Both the position numbers and the translations under genes were made by a program. The notes under the pieces are model-generated. The model did no database searches and was not told the DNA's origin. It saw nothing but the letters and a program-made list of their open reading frames with translations. From NCBI GenBank assembly GCA_047967505.1, contig CM106540.1: a stretch of 64,000 bases of DNA; one strand, written 5' to 3'. Below, piece by piece: positions 20,401 through 32,790 of the stretch. The stretch comes from Dipteris shenzhenensis (Eukaryota > Polypodiophyta > Polypodiopsida > Gleicheniales). Numbering within the stretch: position 1 is the first letter of the stretch; every line of letters begins with the position of its first letter.

Positions 20401-21300
20401 CAGAAACTTCCATTTTCACATATGAAGTACCATGCATTAAGGCCATCATTAAGTCCCTGAAGGCTTTGTCTGGTGAGATCTTCCTCAAGGCACTAGACAA
20501 GGGAGAGCTTTGATAGACAGTGATTTTTTTGGCTTCTTGGGTGTACCTTTGATATAGGCAGGTGGGGGCCACTTGGCTTCAAAAAAAAAAGGAAAAAAAA
20601 GAAAACAATGAAATATGTAAATATATTGATATGTAAAGCTTCTCATTGATTTCATTTTTAAAAGTTGCAATGCTTGTTTTGACAATGCTCTCATCCACTC
20701 TCATTGTGCACACTTTTATATGATTGAGATTTCTCTTGGCTGGAAAAGCCCTTCATCTTCAAGTCAATCCTGATGAGCCAGGTTAACACTTCACGAAAGA
20801 TAGCACAACAGAGACTTTGTCTAGTTATCCCCTTCTCTAAAATTTCCATGTTCTTCTGAATGAGTGGTGTGCATATTCCATAGATGAATAATAGAATTGT
20901 TTGAAAAGCATGGGAACATTAGAGAAAGGTATAACATATGACCATACAAAGTCTAGATTGTGCAAATTGGCAAGAATGGTGTGGTCAAAGGTGGAAGGTG
21001 CTCTCTCTTCAAAGGAGCAAAAGATATGAGGGTGGTTAGACACCGTGCAGTGCCTGCCCAATGGATGGGCGGTGTGTGGTTACACGTTGGATGGACACAT
21101 TAGGAGGCAAAGGTTAGGTGGCAAGAGAGTTGTTAGCCTATGTAAGGTATGGGCTAGGTAAGGGCGGGAGGTAGAGGCTACCAATGCTCATTGGCAGCCT
21201 GTGCACAATCTGCCTTTCGGAATCTCCACCCCCGCGTCCAATTTATTCATCCACTTCACTTAGCTGAAAGTTGAAAATTTTGAGAAAGTTGGTTCACTTG
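17481..21300. other. Intergenic, no recognised gene
   Basis: Short ORFs such as 17916-18191 (-), 19427-19660 (+), 20360-20572 (-) and 20837-21061 (-) show no family motifs and are isolated. I cannot exclude exons of a host gene among them. Confidence 0.35.
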
Positions 21301-21796
21301 TCAAGGTCAACATTTGGAAGACCATTGATACCACTTAAAATGAGTCTGAAATTCAACTAGCATCGCAAACCGATGTGCATCCACAGGCAATGTAGCTAGG
21401 TGTACAAGGGGGGGGGGCGTCAATACGAGCCCAAGAGAGGGTGGTTGGGTGTGTGACAGAGGGGTGTGAGAAGAGGAAGGGGGGGTCCAAAAATAGAAAC
21501 GAATGCCAACCCCGATAACAAAAGAGGATGAGAATGTCAACCAAAGGGTCAAGAGAGGGGTTTTGGTGAAGCTTGTGAATGAGAATTGGGAGATACATTT
21601 TGCTTTAGAAGAAGAAGAAGAAGAAGAGAAGAAGAAGCAAAACGATTTCTCTTCTTCTCATGAGAAAGTAGAATTTTGCATGCAAGCTTTTAAGCTGCTG
21701 ATGAACCTACATTGCATTCATATTTTATCGTCGCTTTTTCTGAAACATATCCGCGGTGATTTGGGCCTTTGCTTGCTTGCTTGTTTGCTTGCATCC
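21301..21796 (+). promoter_or_regulatory. 5' flank and probable leader of the MADS-box gene
   Basis: Upstream of the ATG lie a G run at 21410-21417, a GAA repeat at 21608-21636 and GCTT repeats at 21770-21792. A frame from 21503 is open into the gene, but MADS homology begins exactly at the ATG 21797-21799, which has a favourable context (CCATGGG). I did not find a convincing TATA box. Confidence 0.4.
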
Positions 21797-23056
21797 ATGG
21801 GGAGAGTCAAGCTTGCAATCAAGAAAATCGAGACCCCCGTCGGTAAGCAGGTCACTTATTCCAAACGACGACACGGTCTCGAGAAGAAGGCCAGAGAACT
21901 TGCCACTCTTTGCGACATCGATATCGTCCTCATCCTTTTCTCGCCTGCCGGAAAGCTCAGTTGGATCAATGGCAGTCGAAGGTTTCTCCCTCTCCCCTCT
22001 TCTTCTTCTCCACTCACCTGATGCCATATTGCTGCTCTGTTTGACCTCTCGTGCTTTGTTTCCTTGCAGTCCTCCGGAGGAGGTAATCTTGCGGTTCGCA
22101 AATTTGTCTCCTCAAGAGAGGGCTAAAAGGTAACTCACCTTCAGCGTGTTTCGCTTACGGTTCTTGCACGAGCTTTTATGTTTGCCATAATGTATACCTC
22201 ATGTGTGTGTTGTTATTCCTTTTGCAGGAAACTTGAGGCCTTGGAGGTAACATCACGCCGCTTTAATCAACCTTACTTGTTACTGTCTGCTTAACCGTGC
22301 TTTCATCGTAAACGATTTCAATTCCAAATCTTCAGGGCGCAAACCTCACGTATAATATTTTCTCCTATATGGTTTGCAGCAACTCAAGCGAGTGTTTAAG
22401 AAGCTTGATCATGAAGTCAACGTCGAGGAGTACACACGGTAAAGATAACAACACTCTTTCAAAGAATGATGCTTCATGTTTACTTTATAGCTTAAAGTGT
22501 TCTAGCATATATGGTTGAACTACAGCACTTTGTACACCGTAACTGAGCGATTCAAAACGTGTGATGCTAACTACACCCTTACTTGGTGTATAATAAGTTC
22601 GGTAGTTGAACATGCTAGGACTTTATTCTTGTATCAATTACAGAGATGTGACAAATTCCTATGTTTCATGGGGTTACGGATATTCTGAAAGCAGGATGAC
22701 TAATCAGAATATTGAGGTGGGCTATCTTTACCACTCATCCTGGCGTTTTATGAAATATGCATAGCTTTAAGTCAGCTGTTATAATTTATTATGCATGAGA
22801 TGAGTTCTGGACTGCCATTACTTTTATGCTGATTTTTTTCAATTGACTAAACAGGAACTACATAAGCAGCTCGAAGACCTTCGAACAGACTACAGCCATC
22901 TGCAACAAAGGTTAAGGTATTATCTTGAATTCAATCTGGAAGAGAATATTAAAACACCTGAAAGATTGGTATCATTGGAGGAAACTTTTGGATCTGCGTA
23001 CTTTGTCATAGGTCCTCAGGTGTGAAGACACGTCCCGTCCCCCCCCTCCCCCCCCC

Positions 23057-23095
<39 letters not shown>

Positions 23096-26000
23096 ACACT
23101 GATGCATGTGCACGCACCCACACCCACACCCACGTGTGTGGATGTTTGCGCACCCCAACAAACATACACATACACATTTGTTATGACTGTCATGAAATTG
23201 AAACAGCGTAGGATATGTTTGGGCATGTCCCTGGATTCATCTAGATATATATACACACAGAGATAGAATGTATGAATGTAGATATGTTTGTATAGAGAGA
23301 AATGAGGAAAGAAGGAGCAGCCTTTTAAGAGCTCGTGGAAGCATGCAAAAGAGTGCTCTTCTTATAGGAGAGGGATGGGGGCTCCCAAGATGGAAGGAGG
23401 TCGAGAGCTCCACTTAGAACCGAAGGAAACTGGCCAAGTGGTTGGTAAGGAGACACGTGTGTGGTAGTGGGGCTAAGTGTTGCAGTGAGGGACAAGTGTC
23501 TATTCCTCGCGACAAGCGGTTGAAGCATGCATCGCAAAGTGTCCCAAAGGACTTCTACATGTAGCTAAGCCCTCTCATGCTCCTAATGTATGCCATATAT
23601 CATGGATGAGCTGCCATTTGGCAAGAATAGCTACATGGCTGCCATGGGGCACTGCCGTCATAACCACTGCTGCCATGTGTCAAGCTGCCACATAGCATGC
23701 TGCCATAAGTCAAGGCAGGGATGCCACATTCAAACCCAAATAACTTTTAGATTATTGGTTAGAATTCAATCGACTTAGACTACAGGTCTGCAATCTTTTG
23801 TCATCATTACGACCTGTCTATTTTTGGCAAGCATTAAAAAGATGGTAGGATTTCTTTACATAGTCTTGTGGGCAGGATATCTTTTGGAGAGTATGTTTTG
23901 GAAGATTTTGTTTCTTGACTCGCTTGTTTATTTTTGCTTAGTCACCTGCTTCCTTTCTTCTTAATTTCTTGTTTTCTTTCTCTTTTGTTTATTTGACGTA
24001 TTCGAGTAAGCACTGGGTTTGCCCAAGAGACTCTGCAGGTCTTTAGAAACCCAGTCTAGCAGCTTATGCTTGGGCACTGATGACGACATAAGTGTTGCTT
24101 TGCTTGCTAAGTATGTCTTCCTTTTGTTTTTCATAAAAGTTTTTGTTTACCTCTTTTTTCTTCTCTTTCATTTTCTCTTTTATTTTCTGTGTAGATTTTT
24201 GATCTTTAGAACAACCAAAACTCTAGATTTGTATGATTGGACTTATTCTAGTCTTACAAAGGTATATCTTTGATATCTCACTTTTCTTTTTGTGAGAATG
24301 TTTGGTATTGACTAACTTGTGTTTCTGCATCAACTTTTAAAGCAATGCTCTTTGTTTTGGGCATTAATTGGTTCGTTGACAGCAGGTCCTTTCTCATAGC
24401 TGGTCTTGAAGACAACCCCATCCTTAGTTTGAGGGGGGTGTTGGGTGGATAGCAAACTGTGGATAGGGTCCCGTTGGAGAGTCCTTCAAACATGTGGCCA
24501 TTTGCAAGGAAATGCCACGTTGAGTGTTGCATGGAATTAGTTGGTGATGCAAGGTGCCAATTCTGGAATCTGAAGGCAGCTCCTCGGCGATGATTTTGGA
24601 GCTCATTTCTCCCTTGGATTCTGGCAGATCTACTCGGCTGTGTGTCGCCTGTCTGTGAATGGAGCTCAAGGGCATTTCGTGCTCTTTATCTATGGCATGC
24701 TGTTGTAAGCAGATGCGTGAAAAAAGTTTTCAAAACCTGGTTGTTACAACCTTTTTGCAACACAGTCCACCTTCTGTGTATTGATGTGCAAGTGCTTTGA
24801 AGTAAGACTTTGTTTTTCTATGTACTTGTAGTTCTGGATTCTAGAGATACTTGCTTTAATGACTCTTCATTTTACATGCTTGGTGCTACGATTTGTTTCC
24901 ATTTATTAATACGTAACTGCTGTTCTTCAGTTCTCTTGCTGCTATCACTTCATAAGCTATACGTTCCACATTACTTGGGCACTGATTTTGGCACATAGAA
25001 AGCACTACCCCAGTAGTCTGAGTTATGTTTGTAAGTCTGTTTAAGTCTAAAAGTTACCTTTTCTAGTAAATGACGGCCTTAATTCTTTTTGAAGGTCCTA
25101 TGAGGTCTTTCAAACAATTGAGCAGGCAGATTACTTGAAAACAAGCTTGCAAGAACGTCTAGAAAAGCTCCAATTACACAAGGTATGTAAGGAAACGTCT
25201 CGTTTTATAATTTTTGGTCGCATCATTTATTTTCTCAATCTTCACTTCTGATGGATTGTGTCACTTGTGTGTGTGTGTGTGTGTGTGCGCACCAATTTTT
25301 TATTGATTGGTGATAACTGTGTACCTTTGTTTTGTTCTCCTTTATGTATGTGTCAGAAAGGATAATAAATTCTTGGATAATATGTATACACTATTTTCAT
25401 AAGTAGTTCCTATGCTGGAATTGAATTTTAAAGACAGACGATGCATTTGCTGGATAATTTTTTTGGTCTCACGATATATGGAAGCATAGTTCTATGCTGT
25501 TATAAGTAGACATGGTTGTGTATGTTGTCATTACATGTGTGTCTTCCACATATATGGTTACCGTATGAATTCAGATTTTGTGTGAGCAGGCCTGCAGATA
25601 TAGATCTTATTTTATATGTGGATGGCACAGATAAGGGAGTGGCATTTACAAACAATATCTGATAACACATTTTTCTTTCTTGAACAGAAACTGCTTGAAT
25701 CAGGTCATCAGATGGTTCCATTTAATCAAACACTAGGACAACAGGTGCAGTCTAACATTCTGATTCATTTTTTTTTTGCTTTTTTGGGAGGATCTAAATA
25801 TGACAATCTTTTGTGATGATTTACTTGACAGCCTTATCATGAGGGTATATTCGATTCAGGAGTCTTGGATGCATCAACACAAGCAACCTGGGAAGCACAC
25901 TTGCGGCAACATAGTCCTTTGGCAATCCAGCATGAATCCAACTCAACTATGAGTCAGAGGTGGGTTTTACTGGAACCTATTTTAGCAGTATATGAATACT

Positions 26001-26854
26001 GGTTCTTCTACTTTTAAACAGGAAGCAAGCTAGCAGAAAGTGAGATGCAATTTATATTTAGGATGCTTAATTCTATTGGACTGGCATGCCTGTCTGGGCT
26101 CTAGGAGCATAGTCCTGTGTTATTCCCAGTGGAAGTGTATTCACAAATTATCAGCATGTCTTGCGAGAGTGCAACTTGAGTACTCAGTCTTAGCTTTTGG
26201 TAGATGCATCACGTCTCCATAAATCGACTTTCTATTTTTTTCTTGTAGGGGTACTCACAACGTATCAAACTACATGCCAGGCTCGCAAGCCAGTTTGATG
26301 TCGTATGAAAAGCAAATAGAAGGCTCAAATCATGGCTGCGATATTGATATTTTCAATGGACTGAAGATATGTCAGCTTGATGAAAGCAAAAGTGAGAAAG
26401 TATGTAGGGGCTTGGAAGCTAATTGCAACAATGCAATGGAATATGGAGAGGATCGATCAAACTCTTTCATAGATGGAGATAGATTATCACTACATTGGCT
26501 GGAAAACTCGAATTCAATTACAACCAATGGAATAATGAATGCACATCAACCAAGATATCACTTTCTCCAGGTAGGACACATGGTTTGAACTTGGTAAGTA
26601 TTTATTCCGATTAATTGTGCATGACTTCTATTTGGTTGGATTCCACTGTAGTTATAAGTTCGCTCAAAATGTTGGAGAGGGGAAACAAACAAGGGAATTG
26701 CTGTCAACTTGCTTAAGAAACTAAAAAACTTCTACATAAAAGACTTTAAGGACTTTTTGCATTGCTGCAACAGGAAACACCTTTCGAATTGGGGGATAGC
26801 CGGCCTCAAGGCAATTCTGGAGTTGCACATTCGACGCGGGAATCCACCTGGTAG
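21797..26854 (+). CDS. MIKC*-type MADS-box transcription factor, 11-exon model
   Basis: Nuclear DNA-binding protein of the class that controls gametophyte and pollen development in land plants. Predicted exons: 21797-21981, 22070-22129, 22228-22246, 22380-22438, 22644-22716, 22855-22997, 25095-25182, 25688-25744, 25832-25959, 26249-26570, 26774-26854. All junctions are GT-AG and keep phase, giving about 404 residues. The MADS domain is residues 1-60 (MGRVKLAIKKIE, YSKRRHGLEKKARELATLCD, ILFSPAGKLSW). EEVILRFANLSPQERAKR directly after it is the MIKC* signature. A coiled K-like region follows (residues about 133-210: HKQLEDLR..LQQRLR, LKTSLQERLEKLQLHK), then a variable Ser/Asn-rich C-terminus. 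Exon 6 may instead end at 22916, also in phase, shortening the protein by 27 residues; the longer form keeps a better K-like helix but uses a weak GTAC donor. No frameshift or stop was seen. Intron 6 is about 2.1 kb. Confidence 0.9.
23041..23092. repeat. C-rich and (CT)n microsatellite in MADS intron 6
   Basis: C runs followed by about 15 CT units at 23060-23090. A short (GT)n tract occurs at 25266-25288 in the next intron. Confidence 0.95.
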
Positions 26855-27000
26855 TAATAGGCAGATCTTGGATTAAAGAACCGCATGCCTTGATTAATCA
26901 AGTGGGTTCCCAAACGTTTGAACGAGTTTTGTTTTTGAAGCAGGCCATGGCTTTTTAAGACTTGGTCCTTCCTTTGGAATATTTCTAGCTTTAAAGTAGC

Positions 27001-27006
27001 AATAAA
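27001..27006 (+). terminator. Candidate polyadenylation signal of the MADS gene
   Basis: AATAAA lies 147 bases after the stop codon, the first such hexamer downstream. Plant poly(A) signals are loose, so this is a candidate only. Confidence 0.4.
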
Positions 27007-27163
27007 GAATTACATTTGTGTTGAGCTTTCAAGCTCCAATAGATTTTAGGTTGATCCGAAGTGTGCTTATGGAGGAAGCCAATAATTGATTTGATAAGTG
27101 TAAATAAAAATTGGTAGGTTCGTGCATATGATTTTTTCCTCTTAATTTGTTACTATTGAAAGT

Positions 27164-27240
27164 TAACCATTCTCTTTCCACATAATTTTTTGTTATATAT
27201 AACCATTCTTTTTCCACATATAATTTTTTTGTTATATATG
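27164..27240. repeat. Tandem duplication of about 38 bp
   Basis: Two copies of AACCATTCTCTTTCCACATA-like sequence, each followed by ATTTTTTGTTATATAT. AT-rich. Confidence 0.75.
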
Positions 27241-27725
27241 GCATTAACCTGTCACACCTTTGATTATGTACATATGAAATTGAAAACTGGTACTAGAAGT
27301 GCAACTTCGATTTGAAATGTAACAAGAATTTTAATGTGCGCATATGAATTCCTTTTTTCAAATACTCAAAAAAATTAAGCGGGTTGATTTTCAGAGAATA
27401 GATGGAGAGTTTGAGAGGGAGGAAGTACGAGGTATTTTGAGCTTCACTTTCCAGCAAACGAAAAATCTATTGTGAAGTTGGGGTTATGGGTGAACCAAAA
27501 TGTTCTAACAAGACTTTTTTATTTGAGGGATATACTCACTTTGAAATATATATTTTCCTTTAGGAAACATATTTGAAAATAAGTATGGTATATTATTACC
27601 CCTTGAATGCTAGTGATATTAGGCTTTTCTAGACTTGAGGGAAGACAGTTTAAACTAAGGCAATTTTGAAAGGAATGGGAGAGACTCTTGGACTTGCCCT
27701 TTATGGAATTCCAAATGATTTTTAG

Positions 27726-29326
27726 CTAACCATACATTTCGTCTATGGTCTTAGCACCAATGAATTTCATGAGTATGGTCTCTTGATTGACTATACTCCA
27801 ACCTCTTGCCTGCAACAATTAAAATATAAATCAATCCAAATCAAATACACTTAATGAAAAATGAATGTATCAAATAGCATTATAGAGCTTTTTAAAACTC
27901 TACAAGAATATATGTCACCTTGTTTGGATGTGTCAACTCATTAATTTGCAAAGTGGAGCTTTCAAGCTGATTTAAATCCTATTTGAGTTGAAAAAAACAC
28001 TGATTAATACATTTGAAAATATAATTATCCCAAAAAGTTATAGTGAAATTAAAAGCAATTACCTACCTTGAACTTTCTTTTTTCTTTGGTAGGTCCAATG
28101 TTAAAATCCTTGTCATGGACAAACTCTCTTTTTATGCTCAATCTATTTGGAAGTTAAAATATTTACATAAATGTATTGCCAAATATTTGGAGAATTCATT
28201 TGTATGATAGAATATACATAGTTTTGAGAGGTAGGAATCATTTTGCTTGGAATCCTTTTTCATTTCATCACCCATTATTCTTTTTAATTTCATGCTTACC
28301 TAGCAATCCAAAATATAGCTCAGTAAATATAACACCCCTCTCTTGGTTTATATAAATCATTTGAAAAGTTACTCATACCTTTTGAGGACGTGCACTCTTC
28401 CTAATGACATAACTAGTAGCAATCTCGACATGCTTTGCTTTTCCTGCATGATTCTGAGAATAAACATAGCATATGTTAGAATGGAACTTTGATATTGAAC
28501 AACACACCTTTCAAATAATTAGTAAAAAGTAACCAAACATGACTTGCAAAAAAATACTAGTCAAGGCAACAACACCTGGCATAGCCCTTGGCTCTTTTGA
28601 CTACTATTAAAAGTATGAAGCGTAGCTATTTGCTGATTTGTTATTTGTTTCTAAAATAGATGACAACAACCAATACCTTAAGAAATCATTATGTCAATTA
28701 TTAACAATTTGTTGTGTACTTAATGTAGACTTAATGTAGAAAGACTAAATCTTTACATGCATATATGGAACATCTTGTAAAGCTATGCCATCACTACGGA
28801 CACCTTGCAGAAGTTGTAAAAAAGATCCGCAACTTGGAAATTGTGTCCCATTTTCCACACTTAAGCAACAATCATCCTACAATTAGCAAGGTTTTTAAAT
28901 ATATTCATATTGTTCGAGTCAATTTAAAATATACCAATTTTTTAAAAATAAAATACATACTTATACCTGAAACTGAAATGAGTATTCCATGGTACTCATA
29001 TTTACTTGATACATACTTGATTCTTTCTCCTACACAATTTAAGTATTTAATAAAACTTCAAAATTAAACTAGTATTAATCATGAGACATCTTGACATAAA
29101 ATATTGAGCTTTCATACCTTCCATCCACGTATCTCTCCATGTTGTTCATTAGGGTCATCATCCCCATCAACACTCTCATGATCTTACAAAATTAAGTAAA
29201 ACGTATATATTATGACTAAATTAAACTATCAAAAGTCAAGGATTTAACATGTTTGAAGTCACAAAGCACCTGATTCAGAAAGGTGCCCATAACAACACTC
29301 TCATGACCCATATGAGTATCATTTTC
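27726..29326 (-). pseudogene. Unknown multi-exon gene, copy A (same family as 45.5-48.8 kb)
   Basis: Minus-strand exons with AG/GT borders: 29270-29326, about 29118-29182 (phase unclear), 28967-29029, 28379-28453, about 28066-28140 (5' border unclear), 27919-27966 and a last exon 27726-27809 ending in TAG. Most are multiples of three and join in phase 0. The last exon (QETILMKFIGAKTIDEMYG) matches the last exon of the + strand gene at 48.5 kb (METILLKYMGVHTIHDMYF), and KHVEIATSYVIRKSARPQK resembles RNVKVFVYAIPFKSK there. Relative to that gene the last exon is cut short by the stop. Upstream exons are missing: a copia LTR begins about 50 bp beyond exon 29270-29326. I do not recognise the family. 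It could be a transposon accessory gene. Confidence 0.55.
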
Positions 29327-29376
29327 CTACAATATGAAAAGGCAATCTAAATTAATCTAACTTAAGGTCTTATAGA

Positions 29377-29565
29377 TGAGAGTGCTCTCAACGGAAGCAA
29401 GAACGGAAGAGGGAGAGAGAGCGAGAGAGAGAGACAGAAAGCCACACAAGTTTTGGTGGGTGCAGAACCACCCTAATCTTCTTTTTCATTCATTTATATA
29501 TGTGTTTGAGTATTGTACATAACCGGGGTAAAGTCACAATGACCTTTAACCCCCACAACCTCCCA
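29377..29565 (-). repeat. 3' LTR of copia element (short)
   Basis: On the minus strand a purine tract (AAGTGGGAGG) at about 29566-29576 is followed by TGTGGGGGTTAAAGG. The LTR contains a TATATAAATG box near 29495 and a GA/CT-rich stretch. The far end is placed at ...CTCTCA (29377) by inspection. About 190 bp is short for a copia LTR. Confidence 0.55.
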
Positions 29566-29610
29566 CTTAAAGGAAAATGTGCCCTTAAGGGAGAACAACC
29601 AGTGAGCATA

Positions 29611-30555
29611 CTATCCAATGCCCATTAATACACGACAATACTCAAACCGCTGACTAGGTAGACTCTTCGTTAGCATATCTGCAGGGTTATCATCTGTATG
29701 AACCTTGACAAGCTCTATGCGCTTGTCCTCAACCTCCCTGATGAAATGGTACCTGACCTCAATGTGTTTAGTCTTTGCATGAAAGACCAGATTCCGTGCT
29801 AGCTGAATAGCACTCATGGAATCACTATGCAATGTCAGTACACCTGTATGAATCCCCAAATCTCCCACTAGCCGATCAAGCCATATAGCCTCCTTGCAAC
29901 CCTCTATGGCTGCAACATACTCAGCCTCTGTGGTAGACAAAGCAATGCACTTCTGTGCACGATACATCCACGACACTGCACCACCTGCAAAGTTGAACAC
30001 ATAACCAGAAGTGGATCTCCTACTATCCACATGCCCTGCATAGTCTAAATCTGTGTACCCAAGTACACGCATGTCTCCTTTACCAAAGCAGATGCACATC
30101 TCCTTGGTACCCTTCATGTACCTCATGATGCACTTAACTGCCTCCCAATGCCTCTTTCCTGGATTAGCCATATACCGGCTAACAACTCCCACTACAAATG
30201 CAATGTCTGGTCTAGTAGCTATCATAGCATACATAAGACTCCCAACTGCTGATGCATAAGGAACCTTGGCCATCATGGCCCTTTCCTCATCTGATTTGGG
30301 ACTATCTGTATGACTCAGTTTCACATATGGAGGCAATGGAGTACTCACTACCTTCCCCCCCTCCATATTGAAATGCTGCAATACTTTTGTAACATACTCT
30401 TTTTGTGAAAGCCAAAGGAGTTTCCTACTCCAATCACGCGTGATGCGCATACCAAGAATATGACCTACAAATCCCAAATCCTTCATATCAAAGGCCTCAT
30501 GCAACTTGGCCTTTAATGCATCTAGCTCATAAGTATTCTTGCTAGCCAATAGCAT
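29611..30555 (-). pseudogene. Copia RT C-terminus and RNase H
   Basis: Starts with DDMLLAS, the second half of the catalytic Y-V-D-D box. Then come DMKDLGFVGHILGM, the TPLPP linker, SAVGSLMYAMIATRPDI, and RNase H with GYTDLDYAG (usually TDSD/TDAD), ALSTTEAEYVA and the SDSMSAIQLARN block, closing with DMLTKSLPSQRF. The LAR..V.H.KTKHIEVRYHFIRE block is intact. About 315 residues are open without a stop, so decay is recent. A deletion and frameshift separate it from the RT N-terminal part immediately upstream. Confidence 0.93.
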
Positions 30556-30560
30556 ATCAT

Positions 30561-31256
30561 CTAGCTACTATCCTTAGCCCTTTTAGTGTGAAGGCAGTGA
30601 TCAATTTCACTCCTTCTAAAACCCTGGGACCGAATGAAAGCATCAAACTTCTGATACCATTCTCTAGGCGCTTGCTTAAGACCATAGAGACTCTTCTTCA
30701 GCTTGCAAACTAAATGCTCTTTGCCCTTTTCTTCAAAGCCTTCCGGCTGCACCATGTAAATTTCCTCATGCAAATCCCCATGCATGAAAGCTGTCTTGAT
30801 ATCCATTTGCATAAGCTCCATATCCTCTAATGCCACTAGTCCAAGCATGCATCTAAGTGTGGTTATCTTCACAACCGGAGAGAATATCTCATCAAAGTCC
30901 ACACCCTTCTCTTGCTTGAACCCTTTAGCAACCAAACGGGCCTTGTACCTAGGCACATCATCACCTGTGACCTTCATTTTGTAGACCCATTTACATGGCA
31001 ATGCTTTCTTTCCATGTGGCAAAGAAACCAAGTCCCAAGTCTTATTCTTCATAAGTGAACTCATCTTTGATTGCATAGCATACTCCCACTTGCGTTCATC
31101 CTCACGCATCATAGCCTCTCTATAGCAAGAAGGCTCCCCGCAATCAGTAAGCATCACATAGTCTACCCCTGGAACAAACCTATCAGGCGGTCTAGGCACT
31201 CTAGATGATCTTCTCAATGGCATTTCAGCTTGCTGTCCCACCTGCATATCAGCCAC
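30561..31256 (-). pseudogene. Copia reverse transcriptase N-terminal part
   Basis: Begins in the integrase-RT linker (RRSSRVPRPPDRF) and continues WEYAMQSKMSSLMKNKTWDLV, KWVYKMKVTGD, KARLVAKGFKQEKGVDFDE, MQMDIKTAFMHGDLHEEIYM (first catalytic Asp present) and LKKSLYGLKQAPREWYQKFD. It ends in a TAG where the residues before the DD box should be; about eight codons of the palm motif appear to be deleted between this frame and the next. Confidence 0.92.
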
Positions 31257-31310
31257 ATTTGGCTCATCATTTCCACTAATAGATGATCCATCATCTACCC
31301 TTGATTATAT

Positions 31311-31949
31311 ACCTGTGGGAGTACTTGGTGGTGATGCTACCACCATCCCCACTAGCTTTTATATAGAGAGGCAAGGCCTTTCCCAAGGACCATGCATAGC
31401 TAGGCAACCATCCCCACAACGTGGCTCAAAAGCTCTCTATTAAGGATTTTTTGGATGTAAGTGACTCCTTTTTAGACTGATTCCCATAATGCCCAGGTAG
31501 AGAGTGATGTTTCCCAAGCATTGCAAATGCTCATTTTTGGCATCGAGATATGTGGGGCCATAGTCAGGGATGGGTGAATCATAGCCTTTTCTTGGCATTC
31601 CATGGCATATTTGCTATGGTGGTGTATCGTGGGAATAGGCTCTAAGAGGCCACCCCCCTACCCCAAATTACGAGGATGTACACCCTCTTGTGCAAGGTGC
31701 TACCAGCAGATAGACCGAAGCTACTGGTCAGTTTCCCCATACCCCTCTTGAAACCCCCTTGTCTGTGCCAGACAAATCGTATGTGGAGACTGTGCACCCC
31801 CTTGCCTAATGACAGGAAGACCGTGTGCTGCGGCTGTGTCGACGCATCTATGGTGGAGGTAAGGGTGGCATTGAGGACAACAATGATGACAGATCTTGAA
31901 GAAGGTCTAGGGGTACCCCCGAGCACACCCTAGAACATCTTCAGAAGAT
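31311..31949. other. Intergenic, no recognised gene
   Basis: Overlapping ORFs at 31676-31933 (+) and 31642-31926 (-) lack motifs. Nothing assignable. Confidence 0.35.
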
Positions 31950-32790
31950 TGGAAGAGGTCGCAAACCACTTGCTATGGGGACAGATCCATTAAATGCCAT
32001 GCCCTTGTCAAAAGTTGGTCTAGGGTATCATGATTTGTTAGATATTAACCTAACATAATCCGCCTTCATGAATAGGCTGGATAACCTAGGGCGGCGGCCT
32101 CTTAGGGATTCTTCCTTTTGCCGTGTGCCTCAAAGGCTTCATGTTTGCAGGAGTAGATGTGTTGGTTGTTTTCTATTGATGAAGTCAGGGATTCTCTTGA
32201 GTACCTTGCTTATGCTTTGGGCAGGCTCTTGCTCATTCTGCAGTTTGCAAGAGCCGTATTCAAGTCAAACAGGCTTGCATCTTATGGGATCAAGTCTAGG
32301 AGACACTTGATTAGTTGTCAAATAGGTTAGTTCACAGACAATAGGTTCGATTTGGTGCATTCAGAGAGATGCTTGTTTTGTGTGCAAAGAAAGAGAGCAT
32401 TTCACCAAAAGTTGCCCATCTAGGAGCTATCTTTGTCAAATGGTGGCTTGCATGTTGAGGGTTCCAGTTCACATGTTGAGGGTACTGGTGTTTCTAGAAT
32501 TACCCAAGTGACATGTAGTGCATCACAAGGTGCCAGTGTTGAAACTCGAGGTGATGGAAAGGTAGAGGTGCCCCCTCTATTGAATCTAATGTAGGGTGGG
32601 TGGACTTTGGTCCATACAGGAAATGGAAATTTGGGTGTCAAGGATGTGGCTAATGACCCTCGTTACATTGTTTCTGTGGAGACTACGGGATCTAGTGTTG
32701 ATTCAAGGGTCAGTCATCCTAGTAAGGCTATTTCTGTGGATGCTCTCGATTTTGGTGTTGTTTTGGCATAGGAAGGAAGTTTTGTAAGGC
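31950..32790 (+). mobile_element. LINE ORF1 remnant with CCHC zinc knuckle
   Basis: In the + strand frame around 32370-32450 a perfect zinc knuckle, CFVCKEREHFTKSC (C-x2-C-x4-H-x4-C), is followed by a Ser/Gly-rich region and GGWTLVHTG, a block often seen at the end of plant LINE ORF1. Upstream, SLEYLAYALGRLL resembles the end of the DUF4283-type nucleic-acid-binding domain that precedes the knuckle in LINE ORF1. Several stops and frame changes break the reading. Confidence 0.55.

Larger units (their letters stand above)
29377..31310 (-). mobile_element. Truncated Ty1/copia retrotransposon
   Basis: Minus strand, reading from high to low coordinates: the RT N-terminal part, a short deletion at the catalytic box, RT C-terminus, RNase H, a purine tract and a 3' LTR. 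Integrase, protease and gag are absent; the element breaks off near 31310. The order RT then RNase H directly before the LTR, and the motifs below, are those of copia elements. Confidence 0.9.

Noticed and set aside
20837-21061. Minus-strand ORF with HPHIFCSFEERAPS as a LINE zinc-binding segment
   Set aside because: Only a faint resemblance and no neighbouring LINE block; not enough to call.
24010-24110. Extra exon of the MADS gene inside intron 6
   Set aside because: The stretch is open but lacks K-domain character, and the neighbouring exons already join in phase without it.
28765-29067. Plus-strand ORF in the copy A region
   Set aside because: It overlaps a minus-strand exon (28967-29029) with splice borders and shares that exon's antisense; no motif on the + strand.
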